Below, one piece after another: positions 54,811-62,907 of a stretch of 64,000 nucleotides of DNA. Location: the NCBI RefSeq assembly GCF_004349265.1, contig NZ_SMFL01000007.1, positions 248,001 through 312,000 on the forward strand, in the 5' to 3' direction. The position numbers and the translations under genes were made by a program. The notes under the pieces are model-generated. The model ran no database searches. It worked only from the letters and a program-made list of their open reading frames with translations, and was not told the DNA's origin. Every line of letters begins with the position of its first letter. The stretch's first letter is position 1. This DNA is from Dyadobacter psychrotolerans (GTDB taxonomy: Bacteria; Bacteroidota; Bacteroidia; Cytophagales; Spirosomataceae).

Positions 54811-56529
54811 ATGGCGAATTTTAATATTGATAGTAAAAAAGCCCGCACTTATGACGCCATCGTTATTGGCTCAGGAATAAGCGGCGGCTGGTCGGCGAAA
54901 GAGCTGACTGAGAAAGGGTTGAAAACCCTGGTGTTGGAACGTGGGCGTGATGTACAGCATATCAAGGACTATCCCACCACCAACATGATGCCCTGGGAAT
55001 TTGAGCATCGTGAGCGGCTGCCTAAGGCGGTTACGGATGCCAATCCCATAGTCAGCAGATGTTACAACTTTAAGGAATCGTCCCAGCACTTTTTTGTAAA
55101 AGACAACGAACACCCATACGTACAGGATAAAGACCGTCCGTTTGACTGGATTCGTGGTTATCAGGTGGGTGGCAAATCGCTGCTTTGGGCACGGCAAACC
55201 CAGCGTTGGAGCAAGTATGATTTTGAAGGTCCGGCGAGGGATAAATTTGCAGTCGAATGGCCGATTGGATACGATGATATTGCTCCCTGGTACAGTCACG
55301 TTGAGAAATTTGCCGGCATCACCGGAAACAAAGACGGAATTGATGCGCTGCCGGATGGAGAATTTTTGGCACCGCATGATTTGAATTGTGTTGAAAAATA
55401 TTTCAAAGAGCAGGTTTCAAAACAGTATAAAGATCGACACATCATTATTGGCCGTGCTGCCCACATTACGGAACCTAAACAGATTCATTTGGATCAGGGC
55501 AGGGCAAAATGCCAGCACCGGGTGATGTGCGAGAGAGGTTGTCCGTTTGGCGGATATTTTAGCAGTAATGCTTCAACCATTCCCTGGGCGATGAAAACCG
55601 GTAATATGACACTCCGTCCAAACTCGGTGGTGCATTCGGTTATTTATGATGACAAAAAGCAAAAGGTAACAGGTGTACGCGTTATTGACGCAACAACCAA
55701 GGAAATGATGGAATTTTATGCAGAAATTATTTTTGTAAATGCAGCAGCTTTAAACACAAACCTGATTCTGTTAAATTCAACTTCTTCCCGTTTTCCTGAA
55801 GGGCTGGGAAATGATAATGGTTTGCTTGGAAAATATGTTGCGTTTCACAATTACCGCGCTACCGTTTCCGGAGAATATGAAGGATTTCTTGATTCGACCA
55901 CTGACGGCCGCAGACCAAACAGCGGTTACATTCCGCGTTTCCGAAATGTTTACAAACAGGAAACAGACTTTCTGAGAGGTTATGCTGCAGGCTTCGGTGC
56001 CAACAGACAGTCCTACAACGACAAAAGCGGAATGGGTGAATCGCTGAAATCAAATCTTTTGGAAACGAAATATGGCAACTGGAGTGTTGGCTCGCACATG
56101 ATGGGCGAAACGATTCCCAAGGAAAGTAACTATGTAGCCCTTGAAAAAGGTTTAAAAGATCCTTTTGGTATGCCTCAGCTCAAAATTTCTGTCGCTTATG
56201 ATGATAACGATGAAAAGATGATCAAGGATTATATGACGCAGGTGAGCGAGATGTTTGCCAATGCCGGATTCAAAAATATTAGAACAAATGACAACGGCAG
56301 AAACCCGGGTAACGACATTCATGAAATGGGTGGTGCAAGAATGGGTAAGGATCCCAAAACATCTGTTCTCAATAAATGGAACCAATTGCATGTTGCCAAA
56401 AATGTTTTTGTAACAGACGGCGCGTGTATGACCTCTACCTCTACTCAAAATCCGTCACTGACCTATATGGCATTATCGGCAAGAGCAGTTGACCATGCCG
56501 TGAAGGAAATGAAGGCGAAGAATTTGTAG
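54811..56529 (+). CDS. GMC oxidoreductase, catalytic subunit of a sugar dehydrogenase
   Basis: This 572-residue FAD enzyme of the glucose-methanol-choline family has the Rossmann motif VIGSGISGGWSAKEL near residue 15. Its own signal peptide is absent, so it should be exported with the upstream Tat subunit. The C-terminal active site is DIHEMGGARMG with the histidine, and TSTQNPSLTYMALSA with the asparagine. A cysteine-rich stretch (CQHRVMCERGCPFGGYF, about residue 235) is found in gluconate and glucoside 3-dehydrogenase large subunits and probably contacts an electron carrier. I use the ATG at 54811. An upstream TTG would add twelve unlikely residues. It probably oxidises a sugar or glycoside at a secondary hydroxyl. 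Confidence 0.88.
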   Translation: MANFNIDSKKARTYDAIVIGSGISGGWSAKELTEKGLKTLVLERGRDVQHIKDYPTTNMMPWEFEHRERLPKAVTDANPIVSRCYNFKESSQHFFVKDNEHPYVQDKDRPFDWIRGYQVGGKSLLWARQTQRWSKYDFEGPARDKFAVEWPIGYDDIAPWYSHVEKFAGITGNKDGIDALPDGEFLAPHDLNCVEKYFKEQVSKQYKDRHIIIGRAAHITEPKQIHLDQGRAKCQHRVMCERGCPFGGYFSSNASTIPWAMKTGNMTLRPNSVVHSVIYDDKKQKVTGVRVIDATTKEMMEFYAEIIFVNAAALNTNLILLNSTSSRFPEGLGNDNGLLGKYVAFHNYRATVSGEYEGFLDSTTDGRRPNSGYIPRFRNVYKQETDFLRGYAAGFGANRQSYNDKSGMGESLKSNLLETKYGNWSVGSHMMGETIPKESNYVALEKGLKDPFGMPQLKISVAYDDNDEKMIKDYMTQVSEMFANAGFKNIRTNDNGRNPGNDIHEMGGARMGKDPKTSVLNKWNQLHVAKNVFVTDGACMTSTSTQNPSLTYMALSARAVDHAVKEMKAKNL

Positions 56530-56562
56530 GTTTTTCCTGCAAAACAAACACACACTATAAAA

Positions 56563-57478
56563 ATGAATTTTTTATCACCGGGTCGTTTTATCGATCCATT
56601 CACAGACTTTGGATTTAAGCGATTATTCGGAACGGAGCCGCATAAAGATTTATTAATTGATTTTCTGAACCAGTTATTAGGCAAAAAAGCAAATAAAAGA
56701 TCTGGTTTATAATAAAACAGAGCAATCGGGAGAGTCACCTGACAGTAGAAAGGCGGTATTCGATCTGTTATGTACAGGCTCTAATGGTGAGCAGTTCATT
56801 ATTGAAATGCAGCGAGTCCGCCAGGAGCATTTCAAGGATCGATGTCTTTATTACACTTCCTCTTTAATCAGAGAACAGGCGCCGCAAGGCGGAGCAAGAT
56901 GGGATTACCAGCTTCAACCGGTGTATATGATTGGGTTGATGGATTTTATTTTTGATGATACACATGTTAGTCAATATTTGCATAAAGTCCATTTGATGAA
57001 AACGGATACATTGGAAATATTTTATGATAAACTTGGTTTTATTTTTATTGAGATTCCAAAGTTTAACAAGCAGGAAGGAGACTTATTATCGGAACTGGAT
57101 AATTGGTTATTTTTGTTAAAGAATATGAGTAGATTGGATAAAATTCCTTCAATATTGAAAAAACCGATTTTTAGTAAATTGTTTAACATTGCAGAAGTAA
57201 GCAATTTAACCAGACAGGAAAAGATGGCCTACGAATCAAGCTTAAAAGAAAAGTGGGATTATAATAACTCACTTGATTACATTTTAAAAGAGGGTTTAGA
57301 AAGAGGAATACGCGAAGGTAGACTGGAAGGCAAAATCGAAGGCAAAATCGAAGGTAAGATCGAAGGTAAGCTAGAAGGTAGGTTAGAAGTTGCAGCATCC
57401 ATGAAGAAACGTGGTATGGAAATAAGTTTAATCCGTGATTTGACCGGATTGTCTGAAGGTGAAATTGAAAAATTATAA
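56563..57478 (+). pseudogene. Rpn-family recombination-promoting nuclease / PD-(D/E)XK transposase-like gene with a frameshift
   Basis: The first frame starts at ATG 56563 (RFIDPFTDFGFKRLFG, the family start) and stops at 56712. The rest continues in the +1 frame from about 56684 to 57478 (KAVFDLLCTGSNGEQFIIEMQ, which holds the family's catalytic D and E-x-Q). Removing one A from the A6 run at 56683-56688 restores GKKQIKDLVYNKTEQ, so a single extra A explains the break. The C-terminus has six EGK/R-I/L tetrad repeats and a closing helix. The cause could be real inactivation, sequencing error or slippage. Family members have RecA-independent recombination activity in E. coli. Confidence 0.82.
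57314..57385 (+). repeat. Six 12-base tandem repeats coding E-G-K/R-I/L
   Basis: Six units of the form GAAGGYAARMTH follow one another in frame in the Rpn-family gene, each coding a glutamate-glycine-basic-hydrophobic tetrad. Such arrays are common in this family, vary in copy number, and probably form a charged helix or coil. Confidence 0.8.
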
Positions 57479-57515
57479 ATAAAATTATATCCGGATTGTA
57501 CCGGTTAAGTAATTG

Positions 57516-57549
57516 AAGCCGTCACTTGAAGTTTGTGATGGCTTTTTTT
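57516..57549 (+). terminator. Intrinsic terminator after the Rpn-family gene
   Basis: AAGCCGTCAC (57516-57525) pairs with GTGATGGCTT (57535-57544), using one G-U pair and a nine-base loop, then continues into a T run to 57549. The following 107 bases to the sigma-factor gene are AT-rich without a clear -7 match. Confidence 0.8.
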
Positions 57550-57656
57550 ACAAACTTTTTTTTATTGTATAAAAAAAAGTTTTTATTTTTTCTTATCAAG
57601 ACTAAGGGGTAATTAGTGCAAAAAAGTCTTTTCATTATTATAAACGAAAAGACGTA

Positions 57657-58337
57657 ATGCAAGATCCTTTGTTAAGCGAAGACCTTCAGTCCGGAAATCT
57701 GTTTCATATCTCAACAGATGATTCTGAGCGGCCACAGTCCAGGGAAATGAGCGCGGCTCTGTTTCTGAAAACAACATTCGAAGAAAATCCCGGCAAAGGG
57801 TTGGAACTACTTTTTCGAAGATTTTACAACCCGCTTTGCAGCCATGCTGTCAGGTTCGTTTATTCAAAACAAATCGCCGAAGATCTTGTCAGTGAGGTTT
57901 TTTTTCAATTTTATCGTACCAGAGCGTACGAAAACATTACGTCTTCCTATACAAGTTATCTGTTCCGGTCGGTGCGCAATGAGTGTTACACTTACATGCG
58001 CAGGGAATTTGGTAAAACCGATTCACTTGATACTTCAGCAGAAACAACAATTTCAACATACCATCAGCAGCCTGATGCCGAAATTCATTACAACAATCTT
58101 TTTTTGAAAGTGAATGAGGTGATCGGAAAACTTCCGACCCAATGCCAGCGCGTATTCCTCATGAGCCGGTTTGAAAACAAGAAATACAACGAAATTGCGG
58201 ATGAACTACATATTTCTCCCAAAACTGTAGAAGTGCATATCTCCAAAGCACTTAAGTACCTGCGTTCTGCCTTGCGTGGTGAATGGATGATTTCCTGGTT
58301 GCTTACACTGTTAACTTCTTGTTTTGTAGCCGCCTGA
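57657..58337 (+). CDS. ECF RNA polymerase sigma factor (FecI-like), copy 2
   Basis: This 226-residue sigma factor has region 2 near residues 45-95 (LLFRRFYNPLCSHAVRF, AEDLVSEVFFQFYRT). Region 4 is near 160-215 (GKLPTQCQRVFLMSRFENKKYNEIA, split here by helix, then HISPKTVEVHISKALKYLRSAL). It is only distantly similar to the sigma factor at 31,077, so the two probably read different promoters. The N-terminal 30 residues are an unusual extension. It lies 41 bases upstream of fecR and an STN-bearing susC, forming a second self-contained signalling unit. Confidence 0.9.
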   Translation: MQDPLLSEDLQSGNLFHISTDDSERPQSREMSAALFLKTTFEENPGKGLELLFRRFYNPLCSHAVRFVYSKQIAEDLVSEVFFQFYRTRAYENITSSYTSYLFRSVRNECYTYMRREFGKTDSLDTSAETTISTYHQQPDAEIHYNNLFLKVNEVIGKLPTQCQRVFLMSRFENKKYNEIADELHISPKTVEVHISKALKYLRSALRGEWMISWLLTLLTSCFVAA

Positions 58338-58378
58338 GTTGCCTTCCTGGTTCAAATTGACTATCGAAAGACATTGAA

Positions 58379-59389
58379 ATGAAAACATCTATAACTAAAT
58401 ATACGCTTTTCGAATACTTGTCGGGCCGGTGTAACCCTCTGGAAAGGCAACTGGTAGAGGAATGGACAGGCAAGGATGAAAATACCGAGATCTTTTACCA
58501 ATGGCTGCTTGAATACGAAACACGCTGTCCGCAGTTTGTTGCTGATCAGGAAAGTGGTGTCGTTGGTCTGATGAAACGGATTGATGAAATTGACAGAACC
58601 GTCATAAGTAGTAAGGTCACTGAGGGATCGGATATTTATACTTTGGATAAAAGGGGGAATTTTAGGAAATATCTGCTGATAGCTGCGACAGTACTACTGG
58701 TTTTGGGTTGCGGCTGGTGGTTCCGGGATTTAGTGAGATACAAAACTTATCAGACGGGTTATGGACAGACCACAAATCTGTATCTGGAAGATGGAAGTAA
58801 AGTTGCTTTAAATGCAAATTCCTCTCTCAAAATTCCGCGGTTTGGGTTCGCTGATAATGTGAGAGAGGTTTTACTGGAAGGTGAAGGAGAGTTTACTATA
58901 AGCCACACAATTGATAATAAACGGTTCGTGGTAAAAACGTCGGAGGCATTCCAGGTTGAAGTTTTGGGAACCGTATTTTCGGTTTTTTCAAGAGCGAGAG
59001 GGACAAAAGTTGCTCTCAAATGTGGCAGTGTACGAATTGATTATGCGCAAAAAGAACAGCGGCGGGAGCTGATGATGGAGCCGGGAGATCTTGCTGTACT
59101 AGACAAAACAGGAGCAGTTCAACTGGAAAAGCATCAGGATACAAAAACATTCGCTGCGTGGACAGAGCAGCGTTATATTTTTAACAGCACGCCGGTAAAA
59201 GAAATATCGGCAATGATCGAGGATAATTTTGGCCTGCGCGTGAAAACAGGCAGTAAGGAAATAGCTGAGCGGACGATTACCGGGAACTTCAAAACAAAAA
59301 ATGCCGGGGAGCTTTTAAAGACAATTTCAGAAGTACTGGATTTGACAATTCAGGCTTCGGGAGATTCCATTCTTTTAACCAATAATTAA
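58379..59389 (+). CDS. FecR-family anti-sigma factor, copy 2
   Basis: This 336-residue inner-membrane protein has a cytosolic N-terminus of about 95 residues that should hold the adjacent sigma factor. A transmembrane helix follows (LLIAATVLLVLGCGWWF, about residue 100-116). The periplasmic FecR domain contains GQTTNLYLEDGSKVALNAN, REVLLEGEGEFTIS and VEVLGTVFSVF. The C-terminal DUF4974 domain (FNSTPVKEISAMIEDNFG, about residue 260 on) should meet the STN domain of the SusC encoded 22 bases downstream. The sequence differs widely from the first FecR, consistent with a separate ligand. Confidence 0.9.
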   Translation: MKTSITKYTLFEYLSGRCNPLERQLVEEWTGKDENTEIFYQWLLEYETRCPQFVADQESGVVGLMKRIDEIDRTVISSKVTEGSDIYTLDKRGNFRKYLLIAATVLLVLGCGWWFRDLVRYKTYQTGYGQTTNLYLEDGSKVALNANSSLKIPRFGFADNVREVLLEGEGEFTISHTIDNKRFVVKTSEAFQVEVLGTVFSVFSRARGTKVALKCGSVRIDYAQKEQRRELMMEPGDLAVLDKTGAVQLEKHQDTKTFAAWTEQRYIFNSTPVKEISAMIEDNFGLRVKTGSKEIAERTITGNFKTKNAGELLKTISEVLDLTIQASGDSILLTNN

Positions 59390-59411
59390 ATCAATCCTAA
59401 CAACTTTAACT

Positions 59412-62400
59412 ATGCACCTAAATTTATCCGCCAGGCAATGGGTGGGAATTGGGCTCGTTTGTATAACACAATCGTATCCCGTCGCCCACTCCCAGACTCT
59501 CGCATTTGCTGCCATGCCGGCAAAGCAGAGTGTTTCTGTAAGACAGGAAATGAAACTAAAAAATGTGCTTCTGGACCTTCAGCGGCATTACAGTGTTGAA
59601 ATCGTATTTGAAGATCGGCTGGTAGGCTCAATAAATGTAATTCCAGGTGCACTAAACCTGAATGATCCGATTGAAAAAAATCTTGATTTGTTGTTAAAAC
59701 AGAATGGGCTAAGGTTTAAAAAAACCAGGAAAAACACTTACGTGATTACCGGGGACAAAAGTAAAAGCCAGGAAGCTGTCAAAGATGAAAAAAAAGAATC
59801 GGCGTTTTTGCCTGAGCCTGGTGACAACCAGCAAGTAGTAACAGACCCAACCGCAGCGATTGACGTAGATAAAACAATAAGGGGAAAAGTTACTGATGAA
59901 GGGGGATCTGGTCTGCCGGGTGTAAGTGTTGTTGTGAAAGGAACACAGCGGGGTACTTCTACGGTTGCTGACGGCACCTATCAGTTGGACGTTCCGGATG
60001 AAGGACAACCGATTCTCGTTTTTAGTTTTGTAGGTTATAAATCGCAGGAAGTAAATCCCGGTAACCGAACAGATGTCCATGTAAGCATGACACCGGATGA
60101 GAGTTCACTTGAAGAAATTGTTGTGGTTGGATATGGTGCGGTGAAAAAATCAGATTTAACGGGAGCAGTTGGTACAGTTAAAGCCGAAGTTTTGCAGGAA
60201 CGCCCTGCATCTTCACTAAATCAGGGGCTTTCCGGGCGTATCACCGGCGTTAACGTTTCATCTAATTCCGGCCGGCCTGGAGGAAGAGCCAATATCCGTA
60301 TTCGGGGGGCAAGTTCGGTAAGTGTTTCCAACAACCCACTTTATGTTATAGACGGAGTTATCCTCAATTCAGTCGATCTGCAGAACGGAAGTACACCCAT
60401 TGATTATATCAATCCCAATGACATCGCTTCGATAGAGGTCTTAAAAGATGCTTCTTCAACTGCAATTTACGGAGCACGCGGTGCCAATGGTGTAATCATG
60501 GTTACAACCAAACGAGGAACAGCGAACGGCGGCCGGGTAACCTATGACAGCGATTTCAGCATCGGTATTGCCCCTAAGAAACTGGATTTATTAAATGCAA
60601 AAGAATTTCTGGCGGTTGAAGATCTTGCCTATCAGAATGCAGCGAAGTATGATCCGGCCGGGTGGGCATTGGGAACCAAATATGTTGATCCAAAAACCAA
60701 AAGAACCAATCCGAAATTATTTGATGCCCAAGGAAATCCTTTATACGACACGGACTGGCAGAAAGAAACTTTTCAGAAAGCCTTTACCCAAAATCATCAG
60801 CTGGGGTTTACCAATGGTAGTGAAAAGGGAACTTACGGCGCTTTCATCAACTACCGTAACGAAAACGGAATCGTAAAAGAATCCTGGCAGAAGCGGTTTT
60901 CGGGGCGTTTTGTTTTTGATACACAAATAAAAAGCTGGCTGAAAGTAGGTGGTAGCCTGGGTTATACCGATCAGAATGAAAAACAGGTTGATCAGCTTGG
61001 AGGTGGCGGTATAACAACAATGCGTCAGGTATTGGAAGCGCTTCCAATTATTCCTGCAAAATATCCGGATGGCACCTGGGCCAGCAACCGGGATTACCCC
61101 GGCATGGAAGGCGGTGATAATCCGTTGCGGGTTGGTAAGGAAAGGTTATATTTTCTCAGAACCCAAACCATGCTGGGAAATATGTACAGCCAGATCAGGC
61201 TGGCTGACGGGCTTGAGTTTAAAACCACGATAGGAACCAATGTGATCAACCAGAGGCTGGATTATTACGGAGGAAAGGCCTTGCAATATATTTCTGCCAG
61301 TCAGAACGGAGCTGCTTCGGTAACAAACAACAGATTCAATTCATGGCAGTTTGAAAACTACCTGACCTACAATAAGGAATTTGCTAAAATACATTCCCTC
61401 AATGCACTTTTAGGTCTTTCCTGGCAACACATTGACCGTTTTGAAAACGTCGCCAGTACACAGAATTTTGGAGATGATTATTTTCAGTTCTATAACCTTG
61501 GAGCAGGTGCAAGCCCCCAGGCACCAGCTTCATCCGGTACTGCTTATGGTCTGAATTCATACTTTGCCCGGGTAAATTATGGTTTGCTCAACAAATATCT
61601 GGTGACCTTCACCGGACGTGTGGATGGGTCTTCAAAATTCGGAGCAGCCAATCAGTATGCATTTTTCCCTTCTGCCGCGCTGGCCTGGCGGGTTACTGAA
61701 GAAAGTTTTATGCAAGGTATTCCTGCGATTTCGAATTTAAAGCTAAGGACAAGTTATGGCGTTACCGGTAACTCGGAGATTGCGGCTTACCGCGCTTTGG
61801 CTGGTATGGCAAGTTATGATGTCATTTTCGGGGGCTCCCGTAACATCGGAATCGGAGTGAGTCGTATGGCCAATGCAAACCTGCAATGGGAAAAAACACA
61901 TCAGTTTGATTTTGGTTTAGAACTTGGTCTGTTTTCAAACAGAGTAAATTTTGAACTGGACCTGTACAGAAGAAAAGCAGTTGACATGTTGCTGGATGCT
62001 CCTTTGCCTTTGAGCAGCGGCTATCCAAGCATTACAACCAACATCGGAAGTATGGAAAATAAAGGAATTGAATTTGCTGTAAACTCAACCAACATCAAAA
62101 CCGCCAATTTTACATGGAGTACAACTTTTAACATTTCAGTTAATAAAAATAAAGTACTGGCTTTGTCCGGGGGTAGTGATATTTACTCCGGTGCTACGGT
62201 AATCCGTGTAGGTGAGCCGGTTGGTTCTATGTTTGGCAGGGTTCACCTTGGCATCTGGGGGACAAGTGAAGTCGAAGAAGCAAAAAGATACAACAGTAGA
62301 CCCGGCGATGTTAAGTATCTTGATTTAAATAACGACGGTGTAATTAACGATAACGACAGAACGATCATTGGGAAAGGTATTCCCGATGGCTTTGGTACCT

Positions 62401-62879
62401 TTCTAAATACTTTCCAGTACAAAGCCTTTTCGCTGACCGTTGACTTGCAATACATGTATGGCAATGATGTTTTGGATAGAAGTATTCACTCGGCTGAGGA
62501 CAGACAAGGTATTGCAAACAGTTACAAAACGGTGCTCAATGCCTGGACCGAAACCAACCAGAATACACCAATTGCCCAGGTTAGGCCGATCGCGGCAGGG
62601 TATACTACCAATAACGACACGCATAAAGTTTCGGATGCTTCTTTTATCCGCGGACGCAATCTATTGCTGGCTTACACATTTCCTGTAAAAGTCAGCAACA
62701 AACTGAAACTTGACCGTCTCCGGGTTTACGGGTCCGTACAGAACTTCTTTGTCGCCACCAAATATTTTGGATTCGACCCCGAAGTTTCCAACTCAGGTTC
62801 GCCGTTTGATCAGGGTTTTGGACTATATGATTACCCAAAACCGCGGGTATTTATGCTCGGGTTGAATATCGGTTTGTAA
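59412..62879 (+). CDS. SusC-like TonB-dependent outer-membrane transporter with STN domain, copy 2
   Basis: This 1,155-residue sensor-importer has a signal peptide (WVGIGLVCITQSYPVAHSQ) and an STN domain (about residues 45-115, MKLKNVLLDLQRHYSVEIVF). A charged linker of about 40 residues leads to the carboxypeptidase-regulatory-like domain (IRGKVTDEGGSGLPGVSVV) and the plug with EIVVVGYGAVKKSDLTGAV. The beta-barrel ends in the typical VFMLGLNIGL. The STN domain and adjacency to fecR predict that it reports its own ligand to the sigma factor in this unit. A SusD-like gene follows after 28 bases. Confidence 0.94.
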   Translation: MHLNLSARQWVGIGLVCITQSYPVAHSQTLAFAAMPAKQSVSVRQEMKLKNVLLDLQRHYSVEIVFEDRLVGSINVIPGALNLNDPIEKNLDLLLKQNGLRFKKTRKNTYVITGDKSKSQEAVKDEKKESAFLPEPGDNQQVVTDPTAAIDVDKTIRGKVTDEGGSGLPGVSVVVKGTQRGTSTVADGTYQLDVPDEGQPILVFSFVGYKSQEVNPGNRTDVHVSMTPDESSLEEIVVVGYGAVKKSDLTGAVGTVKAEVLQERPASSLNQGLSGRITGVNVSSNSGRPGGRANIRIRGASSVSVSNNPLYVIDGVILNSVDLQNGSTPIDYINPNDIASIEVLKDASSTAIYGARGANGVIMVTTKRGTANGGRVTYDSDFSIGIAPKKLDLLNAKEFLAVEDLAYQNAAKYDPAGWALGTKYVDPKTKRTNPKLFDAQGNPLYDTDWQKETFQKAFTQNHQLGFTNGSEKGTYGAFINYRNENGIVKESWQKRFSGRFVFDTQIKSWLKVGGSLGYTDQNEKQVDQLGGGGITTMRQVLEALPIIPAKYPDGTWASNRDYPGMEGGDNPLRVGKERLYFLRTQTMLGNMYSQIRLADGLEFKTTIGTNVINQRLDYYGGKALQYISASQNGAASVTNNRFNSWQFENYLTYNKEFAKIHSLNALLGLSWQHIDRFENVASTQNFGDDYFQFYNLGAGASPQAPASSGTAYGLNSYFARVNYGLLNKYLVTFTGRVDGSSKFGAANQYAFFPSAALAWRVTEESFMQGIPAISNLKLRTSYGVTGNSEIAAYRALAGMASYDVIFGGSRNIGIGVSRMANANLQWEKTHQFDFGLELGLFSNRVNFELDLYRRKAVDMLLDAPLPLSSGYPSITTNIGSMENKGIEFAVNSTNIKTANFTWSTTFNISVNKNKVLALSGGSDIYSGATVIRVGEPVGSMFGRVHLGIWGTSEVEEAKRYNSRPGDVKYLDLNNDGVINDNDRTIIGKGIPDGFGTFLNTFQYKAFSLTVDLQYMYGNDVLDRSIHSAEDRQGIANSYKTVLNAWTETNQNTPIAQVRPIAAGYTTNNDTHKVSDASFIRGRNLLLAYTFPVKVSNKLKLDRLRVYGSVQNFFVATKYFGFDPEVSNSGSPFDQGFGLYDYPKPRVFMLGLNIGL

Positions 62880-62907
62880 TTAAATGTTGACTTTTAATAA
62901 AGCTACA

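Noticed and set aside
56563..57478. Insertion sequence
   Set aside because: No terminal inverted repeats or target duplication were seen at the edges, and Rpn-family genes need not lie in a mobile element.
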